Source of the DNA: Muribaculaceae bacterium Isolate-036 (Harlan)
GTDB lineage: Bacteria > Bacteroidota > Bacteroidia > Bacteroidales > Muribaculaceae
Direction of reading: 5' to 3'
Assembly (NCBI GenBank): GCA_003833075.1
Contig: RIAY01000005.1
Location: 142,898-206,897 of the forward strand
DNA: 64,000 nucleotides
Positions 9,652 to 18,001 of the stretch are shown in pieces. The translations under genes and the position numbers were made by a program. Positions within the stretch are counted from its first letter, which is position 1; every line of letters starts with the position of its first letter. The notes under the pieces were generated by a model that had not been told where the DNA came from, did not search any database, and was given only the letters and a program-made list of their open reading frames with translations.

Positions 9652-10650
9652 TTATTTCGTATTTTCAAATAATTCACCGAGACGCTTAAGATATACCTGG
9701 GTCTTCGCGAACTGGCGCAAACCGACTGCAGGATAGCCTATCAGTCTGTTTCCGTCACCTACATTGTTCGGGATACCGGACTGGGCACCGAACTGATTCA
9801 TATTCCCGACATGTATATGACCGGCGAAACCGACCTGCCCGCCAACCTGATTGAAGTCGCCTATTTTGGTTGACCCTGCCACACCGACTTGCGCGGCAAA
9901 TACATTACCGGTACCGATCTCCACATTGTGGGCGACCTGAATAAGATTGTCAAGTTTTGTCCCCTTGCCAATTCTGGTGGATCCGAATGTTGCACGGTCC
10001 ACAGTGGTATTTGCGCCAATCTCCACATCATCGTCAATGACAACATTGCCGATCTGGGGTATCTTTTCATATGTGCCGTCGGGGCGCGGTGCGAATCCGA
10101 AACCATCGGCTCCTATGACTGCTCCCGAATGTATGATACACTCTTTGCCTATCACACAATCCTGATAGATACGCACCCCGGCACGAATCACACTTCCGTC
10201 ACCTATTGTCACATTCTCGCCTATATATGACTGAGGATAGACCTTGACCCCTTTGCCAAGATGCACACCCTTGCCTATATATGCAAAAGCTCCTATATAA
10301 GCGTCATCGGGCACAACGACTCCTTCTGCGATGAAACAAGGTTGTTCGATCCCTTGTGGTCTGGGACGCGTACTCTCCATCGCATTCATCAGATCCGCCA
10401 ATGCCACATATGGATCTTTCACGCGGATCAAAACCGGCGAAACCGGACGCTCTACTACAAAATCATCAGAGACCAGAACCGCAGAGGCTTCAGTCTCATA
10501 AATATAATGTGAATATTTAGGATTTGCTATAAATGTGACGTAACCGGGTGCAGCTTCCTCTATTTTGGCAAAGCCTGTTAGCCTTACATTCCCGTCGCCT
10601 TCAACCTTGCCGTCTATCAAAGAGGCGATCAGTTGCGGTGTTAGTTCCAT
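9652..10650 (-). CDS. lpxD: UDP-3-O-(3-hydroxyacyl)glucosamine N-acyltransferase
   Basis: LpxD adds the second hydroxyacyl chain to the lipid A precursor made by LpxA and LpxC. The 332-residue protein has an N-terminal uridine-binding domain (about 1-100) and a left-handed beta-helix of hexapeptide repeats (about 105-310). The LpxD motif [13 protein letters not shown] with the catalytic His lies near residue 240, followed by [19 protein letters not shown]. It is the first gene of the minus-strand lpx run. A TAnnTTTG-type box lies 21 bp upstream at 10671-10678, back to back with the mce promoter. Length and domain order are normal. Confidence 0.96.
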   Translation of the reverse strand: MELTPQLIASLIDGKVEGDGNVRLTGFAKIEEAAPGYVTFIANPKYSHYIYETEASAVLVSDDFVVERPVSPVLIRVKDPYVALADLMNAMESTRPRPQGIEQPCFIAEGVVVPDDAYIGAFAYIGKGVHLGKGVKVYPQSYIGENVTIGDGSVIRAGVRIYQDCVIGKECIIHSGAVIGADGFGFAPRPDGTYEKIPQIGNVVIDDDVEIGANTTVDRATFGSTRIGKGTKLDNLIQVAHNVEIGTGNVFAAQVGVAGSTKIGDFNQVGGQVGFAGHIHVGNMNQFGAQSGIPNNVGDGNRLIGYPAVGLRQFAKTQVYLKRLGELFENTK

Positions 10651-10670
10651 GTAATCGAATTATGTTTTTG

Positions 10671-10678
10671 CAAAATTA
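10671..10678 (-). promoter_or_regulatory. -7 promoter box of lpxD
   Basis: On the minus strand this reads TAATTTTG, a match to the Bacteroidales -7 consensus TAnnTTTG, about 20 bp before the lpxD start codon. No clear -33 element is seen. Confidence 0.5.
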
Positions 10679-10711
10679 CAAAAAATTTATCATTTACACG
10701 AAAAAAATTGC

Positions 10712-10719
10712 TATATTTG
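10712..10719 (+). promoter_or_regulatory. -7 promoter box of mce
   Basis: TATATTTG matches TAnnTTTG and lies about 48 bp before the mce ATG. It is divergent to the lpxD box 33 bp away. Confidence 0.5.
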
Positions 10720-10766
10720 CACCAAATATTAAAAAGCAATCAAACTAACCTAAATACTAAACTTCA

Positions 10767-11186
10767 ATGAAAATTTCACACATTGAACACATCGGAATAG
10801 CCGTTCCAAATCTGGAGGAGGCTATCAAGTATTATGAAAGCGTGTTGGGTCTCAAATGCTACAAGCAGGAAGTTGTTGAAGATCAGAAAGTGACAACAGC
10901 ATTCTTTAAAGTTGGAGACACAAAGATCGAGCTTCTTGAGGCTACTACCCCTGAAAGCACGATTGCAAAATTCATCGAAAAGAACGGCGGTCGCGGTGGT
11001 ATGCACCATATGGCATTCGCAGTTGAAGATGGCGTTGCAGAGGCTCTCGCAGAGGCTGAGGAGAAGGGCATCAAGCTTATCGACAAAGCTCCCCGCAAAG
11101 GCGCCGATGGTCTTCAGATAGCATTCCTTCATCCGAAATCGACTGAGGCTGTGCTTACTGAGCTTTGCGAAGACCCCAATAAATAA
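10767..11186 (+). CDS. mce: Methylmalonyl-CoA epimerase
   Basis: The enzyme interconverts (R)- and (S)-methylmalonyl-CoA, linking the mutase product to decarboxylation in the succinate-propionate pathway. The 139-residue protein is one glyoxalase/VOC fold module pair. Metal ligands are visible in [15 protein letters not shown] (first His), [12 protein letters not shown] (second His, about residues 73-84) and the C-terminal AVLTEL (Glu). It stands directly before the methylmalonyl-CoA decarboxylase genes, which fits this role. A long hairpin separates it from mmdA, so part of the transcripts may end there. Confidence 0.95.
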   Translation: MKISHIEHIGIAVPNLEEAIKYYESVLGLKCYKQEVVEDQKVTTAFFKVGDTKIELLEATTPESTIAKFIEKNGGRGGMHHMAFAVEDGVAEALAEAEEKGIKLIDKAPRKGADGLQIAFLHPKSTEAVLTELCEDPNK

Positions 11187-11197
11187 TGACTTAACAA

Positions 11198-11252
11198 AAG
11201 ACTCATTCCGTTTTTCTTACAACTTAAGACGCAACGGAATGGGTCTTGCCTT
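11198..11252 (+). terminator. Hairpin after mce
   Basis: Arms 11198-11212 and 11233-11247 match over 15 bp with one G-T pair. The following T-run is weak, so it may attenuate rather than stop transcription into mmdA. Confidence 0.6.
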
Positions 11253-11281
11253 TAATACAATAATTTCAAACGCTATATATA

Positions 11282-12835
11282 ATGAGCAAACAGGAAGAAA
11301 AAATCAGCCAGCTTATAGCAAAAAGAGCTGAAGCTCGTCTTGGCGGCGGCGAAAAAGCTATCGAAAAACAGCATCAGCGCGGCAAATACACTGCCCGCGA
11401 GCGCATCGCCATGCTTCTTGACGAGGGAAGTTTTGAAGAACTCGATATGTTTGTGACGCATCGTTCTACAAACTTCGGAATGGACAAGAAACACCCGCTC
11501 GGTGACGGTGTCGTTACAGGTTTCGGAACAGTGGAAGGTCGCCTGATATATGTTTTCGCACAGGACTTCACCGTGCTTGGCGGTTCTCTTTCAGAAACGA
11601 TGGCACAGAAAATCTGCAAGGTGATGGATATGGCAATGAAGATGGGTGCTCCCGTTATCGGTCTTAACGACTCAGGCGGCGCCCGTATTCAGGAAGGTAT
11701 CAACGCCCTTGCCGGCTACTCTGAGATATTCCAGCGCAATATCCTTGCTTCCGGTGTCATTCCCCAGATATCCGCCATCCTCGGTCCTTGCGCCGGCGGT
11801 GCGGTATACAGCCCTGCCCTCACAGATTTCACTATCATGACAAAGGGTCTGTCATACATGTTCCTCACCGGTCCTACGGTTGTCAAGACTGTTACCGGAG
11901 AAGACGTTTCACAGGAAGACCTCGGTGGTGCGTCAGTTCATTCAACAAAGAGCGGCGTGACTCACTTCGCAGCGGAATCCGAGGAAGAGGCGATTGCCAT
12001 TGTACGTAAGCTTCTGAGCTATATCCCGCAAAACAACCTTGAGGAGACTCCCCTTGTTGCATGCACAGACCCCATCGATCGTCTTGAAGACAAACTCAAC
12101 GACATCATACCTGACAGCGCGAAACGCAGCTACGACATGTATGACGTGATCGGTGCCATTGTTGACAACGGTGAATTTCTCGAGATCCAGAGGGATTATG
12201 CCAAGAACATCATCATCGGTTTCGCTCGTTTCAACGGTCAGTCTGTCGGTATCGTGGCAAACCAGCCGAAAGTTCTTGCCGGTGTGCTTGATTCCAACGC
12301 TTCACGCAAGGCTGCACGCTTCGTAAGATTCTGCGATGCATTCAATATTCCGTTGGTGACACTCGTTGACGTGCCCGGATTCCTCCCCGGTACCGGTCAG
12401 GAATACAACGGTGTGATTCTCCATGGTGCAAAACTCCTTTATGCATACGGAGAAGCTACCGTGCCTAAAGTAACTGTCACATTACGCAAGAGCTACGGCG
12501 GAAGCCATATCGTCATGAGTTGCAAACAGCTCAGAGGTGATGTGAACTACGCTTGGCCCTCTGCTGAAATCGCAGTAATGGGTGCCGAAGGTGCGGTAGG
12601 CGTGCTTTATGCCAAAGAGGCAAAGACTCACGAAAATCCTGCAGAATTCATCAAAGAGAAAGAGGAAGAATATCGTGAGCTCTTCGCTAATCCCTACAAT
12701 GCGGCGAAATACGGTTATATCGATGATGTCATCGAACCGCGCAACACCCGTTTCCGCGTGATCAAGGCTCTCAACATGCTCGCCACAAAGAAACAGACTA
12801 ATCCTGCCAAGAAACACGGCAATATTCCTTTATAA
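11282..12835 (+). CDS. mmdA: Methylmalonyl-CoA decarboxylase alpha subunit (carboxyltransferase; propionyl-CoA carboxylase beta-like)
   Basis: This 517-residue carboxyltransferase moves CO2 from methylmalonyl-CoA to the biotin carrier, yielding propionyl-CoA. It has the two crotonase-like halves of the acyl-CoA carboxyltransferase family. [11 protein letters not shown] and [16 protein letters not shown] lie in the N-terminal half and [16 protein letters not shown] and [11 protein letters not shown] in the C-terminal half. The family also contains propionyl-CoA carboxylase beta. The adjacent OadG-like, biotin carrier and OadB-like genes, with no biotin carboxylase gene, argue for the Na+-pumping decarboxylase. 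It lies 95 bp after mce and 15 bp before the gamma/delta-like subunit. Confidence 0.93.
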   Translation: MSKQEEKISQLIAKRAEARLGGGEKAIEKQHQRGKYTARERIAMLLDEGSFEELDMFVTHRSTNFGMDKKHPLGDGVVTGFGTVEGRLIYVFAQDFTVLGGSLSETMAQKICKVMDMAMKMGAPVIGLNDSGGARIQEGINALAGYSEIFQRNILASGVIPQISAILGPCAGGAVYSPALTDFTIMTKGLSYMFLTGPTVVKTVTGEDVSQEDLGGASVHSTKSGVTHFAAESEEEAIAIVRKLLSYIPQNNLEETPLVACTDPIDRLEDKLNDIIPDSAKRSYDMYDVIGAIVDNGEFLEIQRDYAKNIIIGFARFNGQSVGIVANQPKVLAGVLDSNASRKAARFVRFCDAFNIPLVTLVDVPGFLPGTGQEYNGVILHGAKLLYAYGEATVPKVTVTLRKSYGGSHIVMSCKQLRGDVNYAWPSAEIAVMGAEGAVGVLYAKEAKTHENPAEFIKEKEEEYRELFANPYNAAKYGYIDDVIEPRNTRFRVIKALNMLATKKQTNPAKKHGNIPL

Positions 12836-12850
12836 TAAAACAGCACCAAA

Positions 12851-13462
12851 ATGTTAAAGAAATATATTTTGAGTGCGGCATTTTGCGGTCTTATGCTCGC
12901 GGCGACTCCTGTCGCCGCGGCAGTTTCCGCTAATCCGCAGCAAGAATATACAGAAGTCTCCACTCAAGGTGAACAAACTGAGGCAGAGGGCGACTGGGTC
13001 GACTCCAAAGAGGTGAACACCGTGCAGATGAGCGAGGCTACGCGCAAGGCAATACAGGCTGAAAAAGCACGCAACGCGGCGGAAAACGACAGCAGCGGCG
13101 GAGCGATAACAATTATCGCAATGTGCATCGTGCTTTCCGCGCTTGTCATTCTCAGCATTCTTTTCCTTTGCTTCGGAAAGATTTCTACTGCTGTGATGAG
13201 CAGCAAGAAACGCAAGGCGCATGGCGTGACACCTGAAACATCAGAGGATCATCATGAGGAACTGGATTCAGGTGAGGTTATCGCGGCTATCGGCATGGCT
13301 CTTGCCGAACACTTCGGACAAGGTCACGACATAGAGGACACGATCCTAACAATCAAGAGAATGAAGAAATCCTACTCTCCGTGGAATTCAAAAATCTATA
13401 ACATGCGCCATATTCCGGAGATTTCTCCGGCACATGCCTCCCTGCGCAGACCATTGAAATAA
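12851..13462 (+). CDS. OadG-like small membrane subunit of the decarboxylase pump
   Basis: The 203-residue protein begins with a signal-like hydrophobic stretch (about residues 5-24). An acidic extracytoplasmic part follows, then one clear transmembrane helix (about 84-107, IIAMCIVLSALVILSILF) and a cytosolic tail. The tail segment DSGEVIAAIGMALAEHF...KRMKKSYSPWNSKIYNMR resembles the C-terminal region of OadG-family subunits in Bacteroidetes. In these pumps the small subunit anchors the carboxyltransferase to the membrane channel subunit. It is longer than classical OadG (about 80-100 residues) because of the N-terminal signal and acidic part. Its place between mmdA and the biotin carrier supports the call. 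Confidence 0.82.
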   Translation: MLKKYILSAAFCGLMLAATPVAAAVSANPQQEYTEVSTQGEQTEAEGDWVDSKEVNTVQMSEATRKAIQAEKARNAAENDSSGGAITIIAMCIVLSALVILSILFLCFGKISTAVMSSKKRKAHGVTPETSEDHHEELDSGEVIAAIGMALAEHFGQGHDIEDTILTIKRMKKSYSPWNSKIYNMRHIPEISPAHASLRRPLK

Positions 13463-13531
13463 TTGCACCAGTCTGATTCAACTGACAACAGAGACAAGGT
13501 CAGACACGCAAAACTTAAAAAACTGATAAAA

Positions 13532-13981
13532 ATGAAAGAATACAAATACAAAATCAACGGATTGAAATTTACAGTATCCGTTGGCGATGTCGTTGACAAC
13601 GAGGTAACCGTTGAGGTCAATGGCACTCCTTATATGGTAGAGCTTGACAAAGCAGCTCATGCAAAACCGTCCAAACCTGCCCTCTCACAATCCGGCAAGA
13701 CCGCATCGGCTCAGCCCACGGCAGCCCCCACCCAGTCGGTTAAACCGGCTCCCGTCGCAGCAGGCGCGGCTTCAGCTGTCAAAAGTCCGCTTCCCGGAAC
13801 CATACTGAGTTTTACTGTCAAGGAAGGTGACACTGTCAAGAGTGGCGACACTGTATGCGTTCTCGAGGCCATGAAGATGGAAAACGATGTGCACACAAGC
13901 AAAGGTGGCACGGTAAAGAAGATTCTTGTGAATGCCGGTGATGCCATACTTGAAGGCACGGATATAATGATAATCGAATAA
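13532..13981 (+). CDS. mmdC: Biotin carboxyl carrier subunit of methylmalonyl-CoA decarboxylase
   Basis: This subunit carries the carboxyl group on biotin between the carboxyltransferase and the membrane subunit. Starting at the ATG at 13532 it has 149 residues. The first about 45 residues form a small beta-rich part, followed by an Ala/Pro-rich flexible linker (about 48-80) and a biotinyl domain (about 82-149). The attachment site is EAMKMEND, with the Lys in the usual place. An in-frame TTG at 13463 would add 23 residues that look like untranslated leader. The gene lies between the OadG-like gene and mmdB, 20 bp before the latter. Confidence 0.93.
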   Translation: MKEYKYKINGLKFTVSVGDVVDNEVTVEVNGTPYMVELDKAAHAKPSKPALSQSGKTASAQPTAAPTQSVKPAPVAAGAASAVKSPLPGTILSFTVKEGDTVKSGDTVCVLEAMKMENDVHTSKGGTVKKILVNAGDAILEGTDIMIIE

Positions 13982-14001
13982 TCCAGTCAATCGATTCCAC
14001 T

Positions 14002-15171
14002 ATGATATTAGCAAGTGATTATTCGTTCGGCCAGTTCATGAGTAGCACCGTAGAGAATTTCTGGCAATTCACCGGGTTCCACAATTGCGAATTTACGAAC
14101 CTCGTGATGCTTGCCGTAGGTTGCTTCTTTGTATGGCTCGCCATAAAGAAAAACTTCGAGCCTCTTCTTCTTGTGCCGATCGGATTCGGAATGCTCATCG
14201 GCAATATACCTTTCCAGCCGGGCATGGAGATCGGCATATATGAGGAAGGATCTGTTCTTAACATTCTTTATAACGGTGTTGAAAAAGGATGGTATCCGCC
14301 TCTTATATTTCTTGGCATCGGTGCGATGACCGATTTCTCGGCACTTCTCGCCAACCCGAAACTGATGATTATCGGAGCGTGTGCACAGTTCGGCATCTTC
14401 GGCGCCTATATGCTTGCCCTTCTCTGCGGTTTCGACCCCCTGTCGGCAGGATGTGTGGCTATAATCGGTGGCGCTGACGGTCCTACAGCAATCTTCACCA
14501 CATCCAAGCTCAATCCCAACCTGCTTGGTGCGGTAGCTGTTTCCGCCTATTCCTACATGGCTCTCATACCTCTGATCCAGCCCCCTCTGATGAGACTTTT
14601 CACAACCCAGAAAGAAAGGCAGATCAAGATGCGCCCTGTGCGTGTTGTAAGCCAGTCGGAGAAGATTATCTTCCCTATCGTGGGCGTTATGCTGACATGC
14701 TTCGTTGTTCCGTCGGCAATTCCATTGCTCGGCATGCTCTTCTTCGGCAACCTGCTTCGTGAAAGCGGCGTGACAACTCGTCTTGCCAAGACCGCGAGCA
14801 ATGCCATGACAGATATAGTGACAATTCTTCTCGGTCTTACCGTAGGCGCGTCAACCCAGGCTGACAAGTTCCTTACCGTTGACACGCTTCTTATATTCGG
14901 ACTTGGATTTGCAGCATTCATAATAGCATCCTCCGCAGGCGTACTCTCAGTTAAGATTTTCAATCTTTTCCTGCGTCCGGACAAAAAGATCAACCCGCTT
15001 ATCGGCAATGCCGGTGTTTCCGCAGTGCCGATGGCAGCACGTATCTCCAACAACCTCGGTCTTGAATACGATCCGACAAACTATCTTCTCATGCACGCCA
15101 TGGGGCCGAATGTTGCCGGAGTCATCGGTTCAGCTGTGGCAGCCGGCGTGCTGTTGAGCTTCCTCGGATAA
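14002..15171 (+). CDS. mmdB: Sodium ion-translocating decarboxylase beta subunit
   Basis: This 389-residue integral membrane protein decarboxylates carboxybiotin and couples the reaction to Na+ export. It has about nine hydrophobic segments and the family signature GCVAIIGGADGPTAIFTTSK (residues about 152-171), which contains the Asp involved in Na+ transport. A second conserved motif, NAGVSAVPMAARISNN, lies near residue 338. It is the last gene of the mce-mmdA-oadG-mmdC-mmdB run and ends at a strong terminator. It could also serve the OadA-type protein encoded at 61704, since that gene has no beta subunit beside it. This is inference. Confidence 0.93.
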   Translation: MILASDYSFGQFMSSTVENFWQFTGFHNCEFTNLVMLAVGCFFVWLAIKKNFEPLLLVPIGFGMLIGNIPFQPGMEIGIYEEGSVLNILYNGVEKGWYPPLIFLGIGAMTDFSALLANPKLMIIGACAQFGIFGAYMLALLCGFDPLSAGCVAIIGGADGPTAIFTTSKLNPNLLGAVAVSAYSYMALIPLIQPPLMRLFTTQKERQIKMRPVRVVSQSEKIIFPIVGVMLTCFVVPSAIPLLGMLFFGNLLRESGVTTRLAKTASNAMTDIVTILLGLTVGASTQADKFLTVDTLLIFGLGFAAFIIASSAGVLSVKIFNLFLRPDKKINPLIGNAGVSAVPMAARISNNLGLEYDPTNYLLMHAMGPNVAGVIGSAVAAGVLLSFLG

Positions 15172-15200
15172 TAACAGGAATTGCCTCGGCAACCTGAAAA

Positions 15201-15250
15201 AATACTCGTCAAGCTTTAAAATAAGCTTGACGAGTATTTTTTTTATTTTT
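15201..15250 (+). terminator. Strong rho-independent terminator after mmdB
   Basis: Perfect 16-bp arms (15201-15216 and 15223-15238), 6-nt loop, followed by a long T-run. It ends the decarboxylase operon. The remaining space to 15434 is AT-rich and shows no further gene. Confidence 0.93.
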
Positions 15251-15434
15251 TTTTGTTACTATTGTTGAATAATAACAATAAATGAATTAAATTCGCACTA
15301 AATATAAAAACATGCCGATTCTGCATTCCATGAAATACACAAAGTGAGGGAAACAGACATCCCTTGCCGATAAAATGCGGTTAAATCCAAGGCACGTATA
15401 ATAAAGGCAAAATTCAAAGTAAAAGAGAAACACT

Positions 15435-15980
15435 ATGGTATATAGATTCAAACTTGTTAGTGACGAAGTGAGCAATTTCGCCCGCGAAATTGAAATCGAT
15501 TCGGAAAATACATTTCTGCAGTTGCGCAACGCCGTGCTCGACAGCGTAGATTTTGCAAAAGATGAACTCGACTCATTTTTTCTTTGTGACGACGACTGGC
15601 AGAAACAGGAAGAAATCACTCTTGAAGACATGGGACACACGGCAAGTGACACCGACACTTGGCTGATGGAAGAGACCCCCCTGAGTGAGCTTATCGAAGA
15701 AGAGGGACAGAGGATGATTTTCGTATATGACTATCTGACGGAACGTTCATTCTTTATGGAATTGAAAGAGATCTATCCCAGCCGCACACTGGCAGATCCT
15801 GTATGCACTTTCAAAAAAGGCAAAGCCCCGAAACAATCCGTCGACCTTGACGAATTCGACAAAAAGATTGATCTCAAGGCTCAGGACAAAATAGAAGATC
15901 TTGACATAGATGTATTCAGCACCGATGACTTCAATGAGGAAGATCTTGGTGATGGGTTCGACATAATGAACATCAACTGA
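15435..15980 (+). CDS. Plasmid pRiA4b ORF-3-like (IS1096 TnpR-like) family protein
   Basis: The 181-residue protein resembles the pRiA4b ORF-3 family by its start VYRFKLVSDEVSNFAREIEI, the LQLRNAVLDSVDF block and the acidic end. The family is widespread in Bacteroidales chromosomes and has no settled function; its name comes from a plasmid ORF and does not prove mobility. The C-terminal third is very acidic (many Asp and Glu), which suggests a flexible tail. The gene stands alone, after the mmdB terminator and before a very long perfect hairpin. I see no signal peptide or membrane segment, so it is probably cytosolic. Confidence 0.75.
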   Translation: MVYRFKLVSDEVSNFAREIEIDSENTFLQLRNAVLDSVDFAKDELDSFFLCDDDWQKQEEITLEDMGHTASDTDTWLMEETPLSELIEEEGQRMIFVYDYLTERSFFMELKEIYPSRTLADPVCTFKKGKAPKQSVDLDEFDKKIDLKAQDKIEDLDIDVFSTDDFNEEDLGDGFDIMNIN

Positions 15981-16001
15981 ACCTCGATATAGAAGCAGAG
16001 G

Positions 16002-16062
16002 AAGTCCAAAAGTTTCCGGCGCCTGTTGAATGATTCAACAGGCGCCGGAAACTTTTGGACTT
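16002..16062. terminator. 61-bp perfect hairpin between convergent genes
   Basis: Two perfectly complementary 29-bp arms (16002-16030 and 16034-16062) with a 3-nt loop. It sits between convergent genes and most likely ends both transcripts, though no long T-run follows. The stem is much longer than needed for termination. Confidence 0.7.
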
Positions 16063-16100
16063 AATTCTAAAGAAATGTGCTCTAAGTCACTTCGCATTCT

Positions 16101-16439
16101 TCAATGCCCGAAGAGTTTGCCTAAGAACGACTGTTTCTTCTCCGGTTTGATATGCACTCTCAGCTGATTGCTGTCTTTCCCGAAAAACAGAATATGAGAA
16201 CGGAAGACGAATGCTATCACCCTGTCAAACTCAAGAATACCGTATATACTTCTTTTAAGGAACATCCTGAAAGGATTGAACTCCTCAAGATCTTCCACTA
16301 CGACTTCCATATCATCAGAAACGATGTGGTGATGCTCCGTCAAAATACTCAGATAACCGTCAATTCCAAGTTCTGCCATATTTTTACAGGGCTTGGTATA
16401 TTTCTTATATATCTCTTTGATGACTTGATCAGTAATCAT
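16101..16439 (-). CDS. Conserved-looking hypothetical protein, 112 aa
   Basis: I do not recognise this protein. It starts at a good ATG at 16439 and has 112 residues with ordinary composition. It has no signal peptide or membrane helix. The middle part (about 35-60) is acidic, with SDDMEVVVEDLEEF, and the C terminus is basic. The pattern of alternating hydrophobic residues in RVIAFVFRSHILFFG (about 70-84) suggests beta strands. It stands between a long hairpin and the serine palmitoyltransferase terminator, so it is probably its own transcription unit. The antisense frame on the plus strand (16152-16454) is judged a shadow. Confidence 0.6.
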   Translation of the reverse strand: MITDQVIKEIYKKYTKPCKNMAELGIDGYLSILTEHHHIVSDDMEVVVEDLEEFNPFRMFLKRSIYGILEFDRVIAFVFRSHILFFGKDSNQLRVHIKPEKKQSFLGKLFGH

Positions 16440-16566
16440 GGCTATAAACGTTAGGTAATTCTGACAAGTTTATAATGAAGAGGGATTGAAACTGTTTTAT
16501 ATTAACGGTTTCTAAGAATTAAACAAATATAAAACTGTATTTGTTCATACAGCCGAATGATTTATA

Positions 16567-16607
16567 GACCCCACATTTCGGGAAAGTTTCCTCAGAAATG
16601 TGGGGTC
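16567..16607 (-). terminator. Terminator of serine palmitoyltransferase gene
   Basis: Perfect 13-bp GC-rich arms (16567-16579 and 16595-16607) about 20 bp after the stop codon of the minus-strand gene at 16627. Confidence 0.8.
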
Positions 16608-16626
16608 CACAAATATTTTATTCTAT

Positions 16627-17817
16627 TTATTTCTTAAGGAGATCGTATTTCCTGAATACTTTCTCTATTGCCTCAAGAGAACGTGTGACCTGTTCTTTGG
16701 TGTGTGTTGCCATAAGTGAGTAACGTATCAACGTGTCATGAGGCGCCACGGCAGGCGACACGACCGGATTGACAAACACGCCCTCGTCAAGAAGATCTCT
16801 GGTAACACGGAATGTCTTGTAATCATCACGGATGAACAATGGTATAATCGGAGTAGATGTATGCCCTATCTCACAACCCATTTCTCTGAAATTCTCAAGC
16901 GCATAATTGGTTAGTTTCCACAAATGCTCCTGACGCTCCGGCTCGGCAAGCATAATGTCAAGTGCCGCGCTTGCGGCAGCCGTTGACGCGGGCGTAATGG
17001 AGGCTGTAAAAATATATGAGCGGGAATGATGACGAAGGAAGTTCGTAATCACTTTGTCTGTGGCTATGAATCCGCCAAGCGATGCAAACGACTTACTGAA
17101 TGTTCCCATGATCAGATCCACATCATCGGTCACTCCGAAATGGTTGCATGTGCCGCGGCCGCCTTTGCCGAAAACACCGATACCGTGCGCCTCGTCTACC
17201 ATCACTGTTGCATTATACTGCTTGGCAAGGCGGACAATCTCAGGAAGATTCGCGACATCTCCCTCCATAGAGAAGACTCCGTCGGTAACTATGAGTTTCA
17301 CCTTGTCAGGGTCGCATTTCTTTAGCTGAGTCTCAAGCGACGTCATGTCGTTGTGACGGTATTTGAGATAATTTGAAAACGACAGTCTGCGTCCTTCTAT
17401 GATAGAGGCGTGATCCTGCTCGTCAAGTATGATATAATCCTCACGTCCGGTAAGGGTGGAAACGACTCCGAGGTTCACTCCGAAACCAGTAGAATAAATC
17501 ATTGCGTCTTCCTTGCCGACATAATTGGCAATCTTAGCCTCCAGTTCCTTATGAATGTCAAGGGTTCCGTTCAGAAACGGGGAGCCGGCAAGGCCGGTGC
17601 CATATTTTCTCGTTGCCTCGACAGCGGCTTCTATCACTTTCGGATGATTGGTAAGACCCATGTAGCTGTTGGAGCCGAACATGAGCACTTTCTTGCCGTT
17701 CATGAGCACTTCTGTGTTCTGTTCGCTTGAAATGGCGCGAAAATAGGGATAGATACCCGCAGCCTTGGCTTTCTGTGGTGCGTCGTAAACCGATAGTTTC
17801 TCTTGCAAAAGTTTCAT
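16627..17817 (-). CDS. spt: Serine palmitoyltransferase (alpha-oxoamine synthase family)
   Basis: The enzyme condenses serine with a long-chain acyl thioester to 3-ketosphinganine, the first step of sphingolipid synthesis in Bacteroidales. From the ATG at 17817 it has 396 residues. PLP-binding features are MVDEAHGIGVFG and GTFSKSFASLGGF (with the Schiff-base Lys, about residue 240), plus a substrate region IYSTGFGVNLG. The N-terminal start LLQEKLSVYDAPQKAKAAGIYPYFR (written in part) resembles Bacteroides Spt. The wider family includes glycine C-acetyltransferase and 8-amino-7-oxononanoate synthase; the Bacteroidales context and the GTFSKSFAS form favour Spt. The open frame reaches 17874, but the extra 19 residues lack support. 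Confidence 0.88.
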   Translation of the reverse strand: MKLLQEKLSVYDAPQKAKAAGIYPYFRAISSEQNTEVLMNGKKVLMFGSNSYMGLTNHPKVIEAAVEATRKYGTGLAGSPFLNGTLDIHKELEAKIANYVGKEDAMIYSTGFGVNLGVVSTLTGREDYIILDEQDHASIIEGRRLSFSNYLKYRHNDMTSLETQLKKCDPDKVKLIVTDGVFSMEGDVANLPEIVRLAKQYNATVMVDEAHGIGVFGKGGRGTCNHFGVTDDVDLIMGTFSKSFASLGGFIATDKVITNFLRHHSRSYIFTASITPASTAAASAALDIMLAEPERQEHLWKLTNYALENFREMGCEIGHTSTPIIPLFIRDDYKTFRVTRDLLDEGVFVNPVVSPAVAPHDTLIRYSLMATHTKEQVTRSLEAIEKVFRKYDLLKK

Positions 17818-17924
17818 ATACAATTTTCTATATGGAGATGGTACATGAAGCTTGTTCCGCAGTACGCGACACAATCGCCCGATGATGCAACATCTCTCGT
17901 TATAGGTGAAATCAAATCAGAATG

Positions 17925-17932
17925 CAAAGTTA
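17925..17932 (-). promoter_or_regulatory. -7 promoter box of spt
   Basis: Reads TAACTTTG on the minus strand, a match to TAnnTTTG, about 108 bp before the chosen start codon. This gives a long 5' leader and leaves room for an upstream start. Confidence 0.45.
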
Positions 17933-17967
17933 ACAATTTTTCAAGAAAAAAGCTCATGGATTTTTAT

Positions 17968-17975
17968 TAATTTTG
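17968..17975 (+). promoter_or_regulatory. -7 promoter box of the GH43 gene
   Basis: TAATTTTG matches TAnnTTTG, 26 bp before the ATG at 18002. It is divergent to the spt box. Confidence 0.5.
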
Positions 17976-18001
17976 CAAAAAACTAAACTTTGATATTATC
18001 C

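Noticed and set aside
15435..15980. Plasmid or transposon origin of the pRiA4b ORF-3-like gene
   Set aside because: The family name is historical; no terminal repeats, transposase or target duplications are found around the gene.
16627..17817. Glycine C-acetyltransferase or BioF in place of serine palmitoyltransferase
   Set aside because: No tdh or bio genes are nearby and the GTFSKSFAS form and N terminus resemble Bacteroides Spt; the alternative remains possible but less likely.
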